Assembly: GCF_010470665.1 (NCBI RefSeq)
Contig: NZ_VOPZ01000010.1
Span: forward strand, 115,806 to 179,805
DNA length: 64,000 nt
Origin: Desulfovibrio sp. JC022
GTDB taxonomy: Bacteria; Desulfobacterota; Desulfovibrionia; Desulfovibrionales; Desulfovibrionaceae
Direction: 5' to 3'
The notes under the pieces were generated by a model. It ran no database searches. It saw nothing but the letters and a program-made list of their open reading frames with translations, and was not told the DNA's origin. Position 1 is the stretch's first letter; every line of letters starts with the position of its first letter. This document shows, piece after piece, positions 16,672 through 26,499 of this stretch. The translations under genes and the position numbers were made by a program.

Positions 16672-17838
16672 ATGTTCATTCTGGAAAAACCATACGTATC
16701 CGATCTGTTAAAAAACACCCTCACAGGACTGGGCAAGCCAGTACTTGAAAATGAAGTCGCCAGCGAAGCATTCAAAAACTCCGGTGCTTCTCTCTGTTCT
16801 GAAAACGAGTTCGTAGAAGCATACGATAAAAATACCGCCCAGCCCGTCTATTCCAACTCGGAAAACGCCATTGATTGGATCGACAACAATCTGAACAAGG
16901 GCGACTTACCGCAAAAAATAAGATTATTTAAAGATAAAGGGGCATTCCGTGATCTAGTTAAGGACATGTATCCTGATTTCTTTTACCGCACCGTGAAATT
17001 TAAAGAGCTGGATATTGTCAAAGCAGAAGAACTGCCCATTCCCTGTGTGATCAAGCCCTGTGTAGGTTTTTTCAGCCTCGGCGTGCATATGGTGGAATCC
17101 GTTCAGGGCTGGAATGAGGCTGTAGATGCTATCCAGAATGAAGTTGAGCACATCAAAACCATGTACCCTGCCAAGGTGCTGGAGCTCGATAATTTCATTA
17201 TCGAAAAATGTATTGAAGGTGAAGAATTTGCGGTAGACGCCTATTATGATGCTGACGGAAATCCGGTCATCATCAATATTCTCGGGCACCTGTTCGCTTC
17301 CAGCGATGATGTCAGTGACCGATGCTACATAACTTCCACTGATATCATCAACAAGCATCACGATGATTTTCTCGCGCTGCTGCAGGAAATAGGTAAGCGG
17401 GCAGAGCTTAAAAACTTTCCCATCCACATAGAAGTTCGCACCGATGGCCGCGGTAATCTCGGAGTCATTGAAGTCAATCCAATGCGTTTCGCAGGCTGGT
17501 GCGTAACTGATCTGGGGTATTACGCATACGGCATCAACCCGTATAAATATTTCATGAAAGGTCTCAAGCCGGATTGGTCCAAAATATCCGGCTGCTGTGA
17601 TGGCAAAGTCTTCGCCATGGTCATTGGGGAAATCGATTCCGCTGTGGACCGCTCAAAAATAAAATCCGTTGACTACGAAAGATTCAAATCTAACTTCTCC
17701 AAACCGCTGGAATTACGAAAAATTGATTACACAGAGCATCCGGTGTTCGCCTTTATCTTTGCAGAAGTTGCTGCGGACAATATGGATGAATTAAAAAAGA
17801 TGCTGCATGCGGATTTTACGCCGTACTTGAATTTTTAA
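16672..17838 (+). CDS. ATP-grasp domain protein
   Basis: The 388-residue cytoplasmic protein has a preATP-grasp-like N terminus and a typical ATP-grasp core. VIKPCVGFFSLGV lies near residue 124, the EKCIEGEEFAVDAYY segment near 182, and the metal-binding IEVNPMRFAGW near 266. The family ligates a carboxylate to an amine or thiol through an acyl-phosphate. The substrate cannot be deduced, as neither neighbour belongs to a known pathway. The start follows AAAGGAAAGCACA. Family level is confident, function open. Confidence 0.8.
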   Translation: MFILEKPYVSDLLKNTLTGLGKPVLENEVASEAFKNSGASLCSENEFVEAYDKNTAQPVYSNSENAIDWIDNNLNKGDLPQKIRLFKDKGAFRDLVKDMYPDFFYRTVKFKELDIVKAEELPIPCVIKPCVGFFSLGVHMVESVQGWNEAVDAIQNEVEHIKTMYPAKVLELDNFIIEKCIEGEEFAVDAYYDADGNPVIINILGHLFASSDDVSDRCYITSTDIINKHHDDFLALLQEIGKRAELKNFPIHIEVRTDGRGNLGVIEVNPMRFAGWCVTDLGYYAYGINPYKYFMKGLKPDWSKISGCCDGKVFAMVIGEIDSAVDRSKIKSVDYERFKSNFSKPLELRKIDYTEHPVFAFIFAEVAADNMDELKKMLHADFTPYLNF

Positions 17839-17909
17839 CCTGCCTTTGACAACGAAAGCCATTTGCGGCAAATTCCGGATATTAGATATCAACCTCTCAA
17901 GGAGAAACC

Positions 17910-18203
17910 ATGAGCGAAACAATCGAAGATTTGACTATACATTACGAAGAAGACGGCCAGGTAATCGTTAAGGAACTGGACAAGGCCGTGCTGACCAAAG
18001 GCGCATGGACCACCATCATGTTCCGCTATAAACAGCTGGACCGCAAAAGCGGTGAATACGGCAAAGATATGTACACCATCCGCCGCTTCCGCAAGATGAA
18101 AGGCGAATATCGCCCGCAGTCCAAGTTTAACATTTCCAGCCCTGATCAGGCCCGTAAGATCATTGATGCCCTTGAAGGCTGGATCAAGGATGTTGAAGCT
18201 TAA
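17910..18203 (+). CDS. Conserved small protein, weakly PC4/YdbC-like
   Basis: The 97-residue soluble protein is rich in charged residues and has a central pattern of a tryptophan strand, basic strands (YTIRRFRKMKGEYRP) and a C-terminal helix (SPDQARKIIDALEGW). This vaguely recalls YdbC/PC4 single-stranded-DNA-binding folds, but I cannot confirm it. A strong AAGGAG sits 6 bases before the ATG, and a strong terminator follows, so it is probably monocistronic and real. Confidence 0.7.
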   Translation: MSETIEDLTIHYEEDGQVIVKELDKAVLTKGAWTTIMFRYKQLDRKSGEYGKDMYTIRRFRKMKGEYRPQSKFNISSPDQARKIIDALEGWIKDVEA

Positions 18204-18234
18204 TTTACGCTGATCAATATTGCCACAGGGCAAT

Positions 18235-18272
18235 AAAAAACTCCGCCCGGACAACCGGACGGAGTTTTTTTT
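18235..18272 (+). terminator. Bidirectional terminator between convergent genes
   Basis: AAAAAACTCCGCCCGG and CCGGACGGAGTTTTTT form a long stem with an ACAA loop and T-runs on both strands, serving the plus gene at 17910 and the minus gene ending at 18303. Confidence 0.88.
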
Positions 18273-18302
18273 GTTCACTCAAAGAAGCATATCTTCTACG
18301 GA

Positions 18303-19196
18303 TTACTCTTCAAAAAAATCACCATAATATTCAAACACACCGGGATAATATTTTAAAACCATTTCCCGATATTCACCGCTATTCTTCAATCCGGCAAAAA
18401 ATATATTGAATTCTCCCAGCAAGTCGGAAGAACCCTTGCGAAAAGCAACCCCCATGCGTTGTTCTTCTGAAACGGGCCCGATAACCTTCAGCGAATCTCC
18501 CCACATATCAAGAGCTACAAGGGCATCAGGAACATCGATAAGCGAAACATCGGCCAGCCCCTTAAGCAGTGCCGGGGCAAGATCGTTCACTTCACCGGGA
18601 AAATTAAGGACATCAGAGGTTGTGTGCTTAAAACCGTAAAGAGCCGGGTCGAGGCAGGTTTTCTCCTTACCCATAACCAAATGCCCCTTTATGGCAGCTT
18701 TGACCTTTTGGATAGCTTCATCAATATTGCCCCCACGCTTAATGGGGGACATGGGAAAATCTTTACGGGCAAGACACAGGATCTGAGTAGGGAATGTCGG
18801 CGTAGAATAATCAACTATTTTTTTCCGCCATTTGAGGATGGTCAGCCCGGTGGCAATCACATCCCCCCTGATCTCTGCCCGACCAAGAAGTTTTACATCA
18901 TCACCAACGGGGTAAACATGGCTCCCGGTCAAATCCCCGAACACCCTTGCCCAATTGGAGGGCACAAATTCATAACCGACACCCAGATGGCGGGCAAAAC
19001 GCTGCATCAGCTCTACATCAAGACCGGATTGCTGTGCAGTTACAAAGTTTGCATAAGGGATACCGAGATGACGCAATGCACCTCTTTCTTTAATCTCACT
19101 TAGGTCAGAGGCAAAAACATGCGAAGCTGAAGCTGAAAAAAGAAAACAAAGAGCGCAAAGTAAATTTAAAACCAGCACTGAGTTTCTTGACCGCAT
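18303..19196 (-). CDS. Periplasmic solute-binding protein, family 3
   Basis: The protein of about 297 residues has a signal peptide (hydrophobic segment, cleavage near VFAS) and the bilobed family-3 pattern (LRHLGIPYANFV; ELMQRFARHLG near the N lobe). No ABC permease or ATPase lies nearby, so it may serve as a sensor or orphan binding protein. The start is uncertain: ATG 19196 lacks a clear site, while a TTG at 19214 sits 8 bases behind AGAGGGG. The 175 bp upstream separates it from the next minus gene. Confidence 0.8.
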   Translation of the reverse strand: MRSRNSVLVLNLLCALCFLFSASASHVFASDLSEIKERGALRHLGIPYANFVTAQQSGLDVELMQRFARHLGVGYEFVPSNWARVFGDLTGSHVYPVGDDVKLLGRAEIRGDVIATGLTILKWRKKIVDYSTPTFPTQILCLARKDFPMSPIKRGGNIDEAIQKVKAAIKGHLVMGKEKTCLDPALYGFKHTTSDVLNFPGEVNDLAPALLKGLADVSLIDVPDALVALDMWGDSLKVIGPVSEEQRMGVAFRKGSSDLLGEFNIFFAGLKNSGEYREMVLKYYPGVFEYYGDFFEE

Positions 19197-19371
19197 AGCC
19201 CAAGTATATGACAAATTTAAGTCCCCTCTCAATTTATATACTCAGCTCTCGCTAACGTTATACGGAGAACTTATCAACACAAACATTCGCACTTTAGAAA
19301 CTCAAGCAGCATTATAAATACATTAATTTTTTAAAAGTCAACTCGTTACTCTAAAGATCAAAAAAGCAACA

Positions 19372-20283
19372 TCAATTCACTGTGTACGCCCCGCCAGGCT
19401 CAACTTTCTGTACTGTAGAATTAGAAATGGTAAACCAGAGGAATTCACTGAATTTAGTACCAGCCTCGTTTTTTTCAGTATATGTGCAGCCCACCAGCCA
19501 GCCGGCATCAGTGTAATAACAATCGGTAGCAGATTCCATCTGCAATGTTTCCGGATACATGGAATTCTTACGCAGATATGTTTCTACTTCAGGATAAAAT
19601 TTACTATCCGCTGAAAGTTTCGGTTTGGGACCGAATTTTTCTAATTCCTTCATGAAATCATCATACTTTTCCCGGTAACGCTCATATTTACTTTTATAGA
19701 GCTTCTCTCCGGGATTGAGCTGCATCAACTCCTCATAAATATCCATATTGGCCTTGAAATCTCGGACCGGAAGGACTTGCGCCTGAGCATACAATTTACG
19801 CTCCAGCCTTTTGCGCAATTTCTTGTCGTATCCCTTCAATTCCTTATTGTACTTGCTGTTCTCAGGATTAAGATCAGCTAATTCGCCATAATACTTGGCA
19901 AGTTCGGCATAGTTCCACTTGGAGGTCCTTTCAATGCGTTCAAGCAGGTCCTTTTCCGTGGCAAGATGAATCATGGCCCGCAACTCATCGTTCATGAGTT
20001 CCTTGTTCTGCTCGGCAACGGTCAGGGCAGTTTCGGCATTACCGGTTTCAATAAGCCTTTTCATGGACTCAATTACTTTGGCCCTCTGCCCGTCCTGTTT
20101 TTCAGTAAGGATACGTTCCTGTTCAACCCTGTTCTGCTCGGCAATTCGGGCTTTTTCCTCAGCAACAGACTGCTGCACAGTAAAAACAGTGTACCCGGCA
20201 GCAATAAGGAGAATCCCTCCGGCAATACCGCCCAGCAAAATCTTCCGCGACTGAATAAATTCTTTGATGGTTTCCATGTTCAT
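19372..20283 (-). CDS. Membrane-anchored coiled-coil protein of unknown function
   Basis: The protein of about 303 residues has one N-terminal membrane helix (LLGGIAGGILLIAAGYTVF) and a long charged coiled coil (VAEEKARIAEQNRVEQER onward). A TPR-like helical middle with two repeats of a LNPGE/LNPEN pattern follows, then a C-terminal domain with two Cys (DCYY, GCTY). I do not recognise the family. A promoter-like TTGACG-N17-TATCTT puts the transcript start next to the ATG, so translation may be leaderless. ATG 20277 is an alternative start. Confidence 0.7.
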   Translation of the reverse strand: MNMETIKEFIQSRKILLGGIAGGILLIAAGYTVFTVQQSVAEEKARIAEQNRVEQERILTEKQDGQRAKVIESMKRLIETGNAETALTVAEQNKELMNDELRAMIHLATEKDLLERIERTSKWNYAELAKYYGELADLNPENSKYNKELKGYDKKLRKRLERKLYAQAQVLPVRDFKANMDIYEELMQLNPGEKLYKSKYERYREKYDDFMKELEKFGPKPKLSADSKFYPEVETYLRKNSMYPETLQMESATDCYYTDAGWLVGCTYTEKNEAGTKFSEFLWFTISNSTVQKVEPGGAYTVN

Positions 20284-20290
20284 GGCAGCA

Positions 20291-20319
20291 AAGATACGGA
20301 TAGCGCATTTACCCGTCAA
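20291..20319 (-). promoter_or_regulatory. Promoter of the coiled-coil gene, possibly leaderless
   Basis: On the minus strand TTGACG (20319-20314) and TATCTT (20296-20291) are 17 bases apart; the predicted start falls at about 20284, next to ATG 20283. No Shine-Dalgarno is visible. Confidence 0.4.
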
Positions 20320-20358
20320 CAAAACATCCGTCCAAATCCAGTTTTTTGTTTTATCCTC

Positions 20359-20385
20359 TAAACAATTCTTAAGGTAAGCCGATAT
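20359..20385 (+). promoter_or_regulatory. Sigma-28 (FliA) promoter
   Basis: TAAA (20359-20362), exactly 15 bases, then GCCGATAT (20378-20385) matches the flagellar consensus TAAA-N15-GCCGATAA at all but the last base. It lies 24 bases before ATG 20410, with GGAAGGA between. Confidence 0.75.
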
Positions 20386-20409
20386 GATTCATATGGAAGG
20401 AAAACGGTC

Positions 20410-21237
20410 ATGCAAATAAACGGATCAGCACTAAAGAGCAATTACGGAGCTCCGACTTTACTGGACAACGGTCCTCCGCTTTTGGGCGGGAGCCGGACTT
20501 CGGGCGTTAGAGCGACGCGCCTGAATGTTTCGGCCTCGCCCGTAAATACTGCTGATCAATTTGCAGAACTGATCGCTCAAAAGGCCGTTAATCCGGACAA
20601 AACAGGCGAAAATCAGAAAGGGGCCGAGGGAGATTTTCAAAATCCCAAGGACCCTTCTGATCTGGCCGGAGCACTCGCCAGTGCTGCCGACTTCATAGAA
20701 GGAAAATTCGGCCACGAAGCCGCAACCGCTTTCAAAGGTATTGTCATTGCCAATTCAGGGGACCAGATTACTGAGGAATCTCTGAGTAACGGCTTGTTGA
20801 AATCCGTCCAGTTCATTGACCGCAACTTCGGCTTTGCCGCCGGAGATCAGGTTATGGATAATTTCAACTCCAATCTCAACAATGCCATGAATGAATACTT
20901 TGAGAACGGGTTGCAGGAACACTTTTTTGCAGTTAGTCCCGATTCCGGAGTACAGACCACCCTGCAAAACACTTTTGCACAAGTCAGCGAACAATTCGGG
21001 GAAGCCACAGCTGAAAGCATCAAAAGCCTGATTAAAGAAGTTCTCGAAGATGAAGGAAAGAGCCTTGATTCCCTTAAAAAAGGACTTGATAAAGGTTTAT
21101 CCGAAGCAGAGAAGAACAATCCCGGCATCACAGACCTCACCGCTCCACTTGCTGCCGGTGAAATCATGGATAAACTGCAATCAGGCAGTTCTGTCGCAGC
21201 ACCTCCACCCGGCTCCGTATTGAATATTTCTGTTTAA
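20410..21237 (+). CDS. Unknown protein under a sigma-28 promoter
   Basis: This 275-residue acidic, alanine- and glycine-rich protein has no signal peptide, membrane helix or cysteine. A low-complexity N terminus (residues 1-80) is followed by helical segments with repeated FxxxxxxA patterns and a proline-rich tail (APPPGSV). I cannot name a family with certainty. The sigma-28 promoter directly upstream argues for a role late in flagellar assembly or in chemotaxis, for example as an exported or regulatory flagellar protein. It stands alone between divergent and downstream unrelated genes. Confidence 0.75.
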   Translation: MQINGSALKSNYGAPTLLDNGPPLLGGSRTSGVRATRLNVSASPVNTADQFAELIAQKAVNPDKTGENQKGAEGDFQNPKDPSDLAGALASAADFIEGKFGHEAATAFKGIVIANSGDQITEESLSNGLLKSVQFIDRNFGFAAGDQVMDNFNSNLNNAMNEYFENGLQEHFFAVSPDSGVQTTLQNTFAQVSEQFGEATAESIKSLIKEVLEDEGKSLDSLKKGLDKGLSEAEKNNPGITDLTAPLAAGEIMDKLQSGSSVAAPPPGSVLNISV

Positions 21238-21430
21238 GGGATAGCAATTTTAAAAATATACTTGAATTTATTTTGGTATCCGCTAAATCATTTCGTATAA
21301 TCCTCTCTCGTATTCCCTCTGTTTAGCTGTCAAAACCGGACTAAATCGGTCTTATTTACTGTTCAAGACTGTTTTTTTTTGCTAACAAAAGGAATCCAGT
21401 TCAATAAGCACTAAACGGAGGAGTAAGGAT

Positions 21431-21514
21431 ATGAGCTTTTTCTGGTTTTTCTTCGGTCTCGCGATGACTATTGCTGCTATTGCCTTTATTAAAGCAGGTA
21501 GCACTGAGGACTAG
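21431..21514 (+). CDS. 27-residue small membrane protein
   Basis: The frame begins MSFFWFFFGLAMTIAAIAFI and ends KAGSTED; one membrane helix fills nearly the whole peptide. GGAGGAGTAAGGAT lies just before the ATG and a strong terminator follows at 21553, so this is a complete small transcription unit. The upstream 190 bp is AT-rich. Function unknown. Confidence 0.65.
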   Translation: MSFFWFFFGLAMTIAAIAFIKAGSTED

Positions 21515-21552
21515 TCATTACGATTAACGGGGTTGCCCGTTACCATTTTTTA

Positions 21553-21579
21553 AAAGCCCGCTTTGTGCGGGCTTTTTTT
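21553..21579 (+). terminator. Terminator of the 27-residue gene
   Basis: AAAGCCCG, loop CTTTGTG, CGGGCTTT, then a run of T. A smaller hairpin, AACGGG/CCCGTT, precedes it near 21526. Confidence 0.85.
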
Positions 21580-21643
21580 ATGCTCTACTTTCAGGTAATT
21601 GTTCATATATTCTTAATGGCAAAAGAAACACTACGGAAAAAAC

Positions 21644-23113
21644 GTGAGCAGACAGAACATACTTGACCAATTAAATAAACACAGCCATGCATGGCGGGTT
21701 GTGCCCAGCTTCATTAAGAATGATCAGGGCGAACCTGAATTCGAAATGCTGCTGGCAAATGCGGAAATGAAGGACCCCGGAACAGCTTCCCTTAATTTCC
21801 GGGAAACCCGTTGCGGGGGCTTTGAATATGCATCAAGAGCCTTTTTGCACGCCCACCTGCAACCGGGAGACCTGTTCATTGATGTTGGTGCCCATTTCGG
21901 ACTCTACACCCTGACCGCTGCCAAAAAATTCCCGGACCAAATCAAAGTACTGGCCATTGAACCGCACCCGGACAACCTTAAACGACTGGCCATGTGGTGC
22001 GAATTTAACGAGTGCCAGCAGAATGTAAAGATTGCCCAATGCGCTGCATCATCACAGAGCGGACAAAGTAAGCTAATCCAGAATTCATCCATGGGCCACA
22101 GTCTTGTCCCCCAGCCGGGCAACAGAAGTCAGGGGGAGCCTATCCCGGTCCGGCTTGAAACATTGGACAACATTACCCGTCAAGCCGGTTACATGGATTC
22201 CGGGGAACGTATTTTCCTGAAAATCGACACCGAAGGACATGAACTGGCAACCCTCATGGGTGGATTGGAACTGCTAAAAACAGGCCGGGTAGCCGCCGTC
22301 ATCTGGGAAAAAGGACACTTCCACAACTCGGAAAAAGGCATCAAGGAATTCACAGCCATCATGGGACTGCTGCGCGACATGGGCTACGAATCGTACCGCT
22401 TCCCCCACGAGGATATGGGCGGACCGCTGGTTCCCTATTCCCCAAGCCATGAGCTGTGCAACGTCATCAGTATCGACAAATCACTGACCCCGCTGCCGGT
22501 GTATGAACAACCGTGGAAAGCACACGCAGTGATGTCCTCCAGCATGCGTCCCCCTGTTTCTGAAAATTTCATGATCGGCTTCACTCAGCAGCTGATCAAA
22601 GAAAAGAAAACCGACTGCGGACGCTGGTCCAGCTGGAATATGCTGGGCAATGAAGCTGATTTACGGGCAGGTATGGCCGGGCAGCTGGTTCCTGAAAACA
22701 GTTCCGTGCTTGATGCCGGGGCAGGAGTAATGCTTTTGCGGGATTATATTCCGGAAAGCAGCACCTACATTCCACTGGATATTGTGGCCCGCAACCGCAA
22801 AACCATTGTGGCCGACCTTAACCAGCAGCAATTCCCGGAACAGAATTTCGATGTAATCTGCGCACTGTTCCTGCTTGAGTTTATACACGAACCGCAGATA
22901 TTTTTTGATTGGGCTTTCAGCCATGCTGAAAAAATGATCTTCACCTACCATCCGTTTATGCCGGGCAAGGATGTCAGCAAACGCAGGGCTGCGGGATTCT
23001 TTAATGACTTTAACATCAATGAATTAAAACTTATGGTTGAAAAATCGGGCTGGAAAAATGTCCTGATCACTGACATCACTTTCGGTCAGGTCTGTTTTGA
23101 ATGTTTAAAATAA
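21644..23113 (+). CDS. FkbM-family methyltransferase fused to a second class I methyltransferase
   Basis: The 489-residue protein has an FkbM-type domain at about 45-275, with SAM motif FIDVGAHFG and FLKIDTEGHE. A second class I methyltransferase domain at about 335-489 has VLDAGAGVMLL and FDVICALFLLEF. The second motif I lacks the usual G after the acidic position, so its activity may be altered. Such enzymes often O-methylate sugars or glycolipids. The start is GTG with a weak site. Exonuclease III follows after 9 bases. Confidence 0.85.
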   Translation: MSRQNILDQLNKHSHAWRVVPSFIKNDQGEPEFEMLLANAEMKDPGTASLNFRETRCGGFEYASRAFLHAHLQPGDLFIDVGAHFGLYTLTAAKKFPDQIKVLAIEPHPDNLKRLAMWCEFNECQQNVKIAQCAASSQSGQSKLIQNSSMGHSLVPQPGNRSQGEPIPVRLETLDNITRQAGYMDSGERIFLKIDTEGHELATLMGGLELLKTGRVAAVIWEKGHFHNSEKGIKEFTAIMGLLRDMGYESYRFPHEDMGGPLVPYSPSHELCNVISIDKSLTPLPVYEQPWKAHAVMSSSMRPPVSENFMIGFTQQLIKEKKTDCGRWSSWNMLGNEADLRAGMAGQLVPENSSVLDAGAGVMLLRDYIPESSTYIPLDIVARNRKTIVADLNQQQFPEQNFDVICALFLLEFIHEPQIFFDWAFSHAEKMIFTYHPFMPGKDVSKRRAAGFFNDFNINELKLMVEKSGWKNVLITDITFGQVCFECLK

Positions 23114-23122
23114 GGACAGGAT

Positions 23123-23890
23123 ATGAAAATATACTCATGGAACGTTAACGGATACCGGGCTGTAATCAAAAAGAATTTCAACGAATGGTTCGATCAGAGC
23201 AACGCGGATGTGGTCATGGTTCAGGAAACCAAAGCCCACCCGGACCAGATTCCCGATACCCACCGCGACTACGCGGGATATGAATCATTCTGGAACTGGT
23301 CCAAGGTAAAAAAGGGTTACTCCGGCACGGCCTGTTTCTCCCGCCAGCCGGTGCTTTCCCACTCTTTCGGCCTTGCGGAAGAAAAGTACCAAGGCGAAGG
23401 CAGGGTTGTACTCATGGAATACGACCAGTTCTACCTTTTTAATATATACTATCCCAACGGTCAGATGAACGAGGAACGGCTCGAATATAAGCTGGGTTTT
23501 TACGACAGCTTTCTCAAATATGCCGAAGAACTGCGCAAAAATAAGCCCATAGTGGTCGGCGGGGACTTCAATACCGCACATACGGAAATCGACCTCAAAA
23601 ACCCAAAAGCCAACTCGGAAAGATCAGGTTTCCTGCCCATTGAACGGGCCTGGCTCGATAAATTCATCGAACACGGCTATGTGGACACCTTCAGGATGTT
23701 TGATGACAGCCCCGGCAAATATTCGTGGTGGAGCTACCGCTTCAATGCCCGCAAAAATAACGCTGGTTGGCGCATTGACTATTTCTTTGTATCCGAAGAG
23801 CTGAAAGACAATGTAAAAAACGCATGGATTGAGTCTGATGTACTGGGTTCTGACCACTGCCCTGTCGGCATTGAACTGGCTTTCCCTTGA
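23123..23890 (+). CDS. xth: Exodeoxyribonuclease III / AP endonuclease
   Basis: The 255-residue protein matches the exonuclease III family over its full length: YSWNVNGYRA, the metal ligand in QETKAHPDQ, GGDFNTAHTEIDL and the closing SDHCPVGIEL. It cleaves abasic sites and trims 3' ends in base excision repair. AGGAC precedes the start. It is cotranscribed with the methyltransferase upstream by spacing, though no functional link is apparent. Confidence 0.93.
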   Translation: MKIYSWNVNGYRAVIKKNFNEWFDQSNADVVMVQETKAHPDQIPDTHRDYAGYESFWNWSKVKKGYSGTACFSRQPVLSHSFGLAEEKYQGEGRVVLMEYDQFYLFNIYYPNGQMNEERLEYKLGFYDSFLKYAEELRKNKPIVVGGDFNTAHTEIDLKNPKANSERSGFLPIERAWLDKFIEHGYVDTFRMFDDSPGKYSWWSYRFNARKNNAGWRIDYFFVSEELKDNVKNAWIESDVLGSDHCPVGIELAFP

Positions 23891-24066
23891 ACATAAGCGC
23901 ATTTTTTTTGGGAGGGGGAGTTCTACCCTCTCCTATTATATATTATTAAGAATAAATCTTATTTAAGCCAATATTTGCATTAAACATGGCTTCCTATCTT
24001 GAAATATTGTATTGTTGTAACAATTGGGGTTGGACACTGTGAGTGAACACACACGCTAACAGCCTT

Positions 24067-24093
24067 TAAAAATTGACAAATACCAAACGATAC
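24067..24093 (+). promoter_or_regulatory. Sigma-28-like promoter of the chemoreceptor gene
   Basis: TAAA (24067-24070), 15 bases, AACGATAC (24086-24093) keeps the CGATA core of the flagellar -10 element. It lies 27 bases before ATG 24121. Confidence 0.5.
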
Positions 24094-24120
24094 GTGTCTC
24101 AAACAGGATGGAGGTTTACT

Positions 24121-26274
24121 ATGTTTAAAAACATGCGGATAGGAACTAAAATCGCGCTCAGCATCAGCGCGTTGATGATTGTCATCTTTGTGGCCTTCAC
24201 CAGCTTAATTGTCAGTAAGGCACGAGAATCCTCCATTGAGCAGGCCCAGAATCTTGCCGAAGAAATGGCCGGGCGATACGGCAATGAAGTTAAGGGAATC
24301 ATTGAAAAAGCCCTTGACGCATCGTGGGCAGGGGCTGCGGCCATGCAAAGCATCTCCGATTTCAAGGCGAATGTTGACCGCGAAATGGTCAATGACTTCA
24401 TTAAAACCCTGACCGAAGCCGACCCCATGTTCTTCGGAACCCAGATAGTAATTGAAGCCAACGAACTTGATGGCCGGGATTACGACTTTGTCGGAAATGA
24501 AAAATACGGCCCTAAAGGGGAATACGGCCAGTACGGTTGGTACGATGGCGGGACGTGGAAACTTGCAGAAATGCACAAAAACGATCCTAACAATACCCGC
24601 GCATGGTACATGGTTCCGCGAGACACCCAAAAAGCCGTCCTGACTGAGCCTTATACCACTTCAGTTGTTCCCGAAGTTATGGCCACAGTCAGTGTACCCA
24701 TCCTTAAGAGCGGTAAGTTCATCGGGGTTGTGGGTATTGACTTTGTCCTCGGGTCATTTGAAAAAATGATTAAAGATATCCATCCCATGGAAACCGGGTA
24801 TGCCTTCATTACCTCCAACAAAGGTTATTGCGTAGCCCACCCGGACAAAGACATTGTTACCAAGAACATCACCGACGCCTTCCCGGAGGCAGACCGCAGG
24901 GATATCCTGAATGCCATTGAAAATGGAAAACCTTACCACAAGACCATAGTTTCCCCGAAATCCGGGAAAGAATTCTACTATGTATTTGAACCAGTCGTAA
25001 TCAGTGGAACAACCACTCCCTGGTCCATCGGGCTGGCTATCCCCACCGATAAAATCTACGCCGAAGCAAACAGTTTTTTCAAACTGATCGTCACTATTTC
25101 GATACTGGCTATCTTGCTGGTTATCGGAGCGATTCTGCTTATTGCCAGAAGTATTTCCAAACCTATCGGCATCATGGCTGATGCTGCGGAAAAAGTTGCT
25201 GGCGGCGATTTTAATGTAAAGCTTAAGGCTGAACTGTTCAGCGGAGAATTGCTGACTCTGCACACAGCAATGGATTCCATGGTCGCGAACCTAATCAAAT
25301 TCATTTCCACTGCTGAAGAAAAATCCAAGGAAGCTGAGCAGCAAACCGAAGCTGCAAACAAAGCCCTTGAGGAAGCACGGGTAGCAAAAGAAGCAGCCGA
25401 ACGGGCCAAGGCTGAAGGTATGCTTCAGGCTGCAAGACAGCTTGAAGGTATTGTTGAGCAGGTCACTTCCGCTTCCGAAGAGCTTTCATCCCAGATTGAA
25501 GAATCCGCACGCGGATCTGAAACCCAGCGCGAGCGCACTTCTGAATCAGCGACCGCCATGGAACAGATGAACGCATCCGTACTGGAAGTTGCCCAGAATG
25601 CTTCACAGGCAGCGGAAAGTGCCATGGATGCCAAGCAGAATGCTGAAAACGGCGGCAAAATTGTCGCCAACGTTGTCTCTTCAATTGACTCAGTCAACAA
25701 AGCCTCCACTAAGATGGTCAGCGGACTGAACGAATTGGGAACGCAGGCTGAAGGCATCTCACAGGTCATCACTGTAATCACCGACATTGCCGACCAGACC
25801 AACCTGCTGGCCCTGAATGCAGCCATTGAAGCTGCCCGCGCAGGTGAAGCCGGACGTGGATTCGCAGTTGTTGCAGATGAAGTCCGTAAGCTGGCTGAAA
25901 AAACAATGCAGGCGACTCAGGAAGTTGAGCAGGCTGTTCACGCCATTCAGTCTGAAACCCGCCGAAACATCGAAGAGATGAACAACGCTGCAAACATGGT
26001 TGCCAAGAGTACCGAGTATGCAGGACAGGCAGGTGAAAGTCTTGAAACCATTGTTGAAAATGTTGATTCCACAGCGGATCAGGTCCGGGCCATCGCCACT
26101 GCCAGTGAAGAGCAGTCCGCAGCCAGTGAGCAGATCAACCGCGGAACCGACGAGGTTAACCGCATTGCCATGGAAACAGCCGAAGCAATGCACCAATCCA
26201 TGACCGCAGTATCTGACCTTGCAAGACTCTCAGGAGACTTGCAGAATCTCATTGAAGACTTGAAAGACGTATAA
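24121..26274 (+). CDS. Methyl-accepting chemotaxis protein with Cache sensor
   Basis: The 717-residue receptor has a membrane helix at about 10-32, a periplasmic double-Cache domain (about 35-315), a second helix at 319-345, HAMP, and a coiled-coil signalling domain. Its tip is [33 protein letters not shown] (split here only for length: tip near residue 553). No C-terminal NWETF-type tether is present. I chose ATG 24121 because GGAGG precedes it by 6 bases; upstream in-frame codons are not supported. It is a near relative of the receptor at 59557. Confidence 0.93.
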   Translation: MFKNMRIGTKIALSISALMIVIFVAFTSLIVSKARESSIEQAQNLAEEMAGRYGNEVKGIIEKALDASWAGAAAMQSISDFKANVDREMVNDFIKTLTEADPMFFGTQIVIEANELDGRDYDFVGNEKYGPKGEYGQYGWYDGGTWKLAEMHKNDPNNTRAWYMVPRDTQKAVLTEPYTTSVVPEVMATVSVPILKSGKFIGVVGIDFVLGSFEKMIKDIHPMETGYAFITSNKGYCVAHPDKDIVTKNITDAFPEADRRDILNAIENGKPYHKTIVSPKSGKEFYYVFEPVVISGTTTPWSIGLAIPTDKIYAEANSFFKLIVTISILAILLVIGAILLIARSISKPIGIMADAAEKVAGGDFNVKLKAELFSGELLTLHTAMDSMVANLIKFISTAEEKSKEAEQQTEAANKALEEARVAKEAAERAKAEGMLQAARQLEGIVEQVTSASEELSSQIEESARGSETQRERTSESATAMEQMNASVLEVAQNASQAAESAMDAKQNAENGGKIVANVVSSIDSVNKASTKMVSGLNELGTQAEGISQVITVITDIADQTNLLALNAAIEAARAGEAGRGFAVVADEVRKLAEKTMQATQEVEQAVHAIQSETRRNIEEMNNAANMVAKSTEYAGQAGESLETIVENVDSTADQVRAIATASEEQSAASEQINRGTDEVNRIAMETAEAMHQSMTAVSDLARLSGDLQNLIEDLKDV

Positions 26275-26303
26275 AAATTATACTGCAAAAAAAACACAAG
26301 ACA

Positions 26304-26338
26304 AAAATGGCTTCTCCATACGGAGAGGCCATTTTTAT
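26304..26338 (+). terminator. Terminator of the chemoreceptor gene
   Basis: AAAATGGCTTCTCC and GGAGAGGCCATTTT pair around ATAC, with a following T-run. Confidence 0.88.
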
Positions 26339-26499
26339 TTTATACATCACTCAACCGTGCAAATCGAAATTATGACAATTAAACATTCGAAAGTTTGGTT
26401 TACAATAAAACACGAAAAGTGATAACAACACAGCTATTCAACAAGGCGTTTTTCACACCGCAACGACAAAGACACTTTTCAAATCACTCTGGAGGAATG

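Noticed and set aside
23905..23937. Hairpin GGAGGGGG/CCCTCTCC after xth
   Set aside because: The T-run lies on its 5' side for the plus strand, so it does not look like a terminator of xth.
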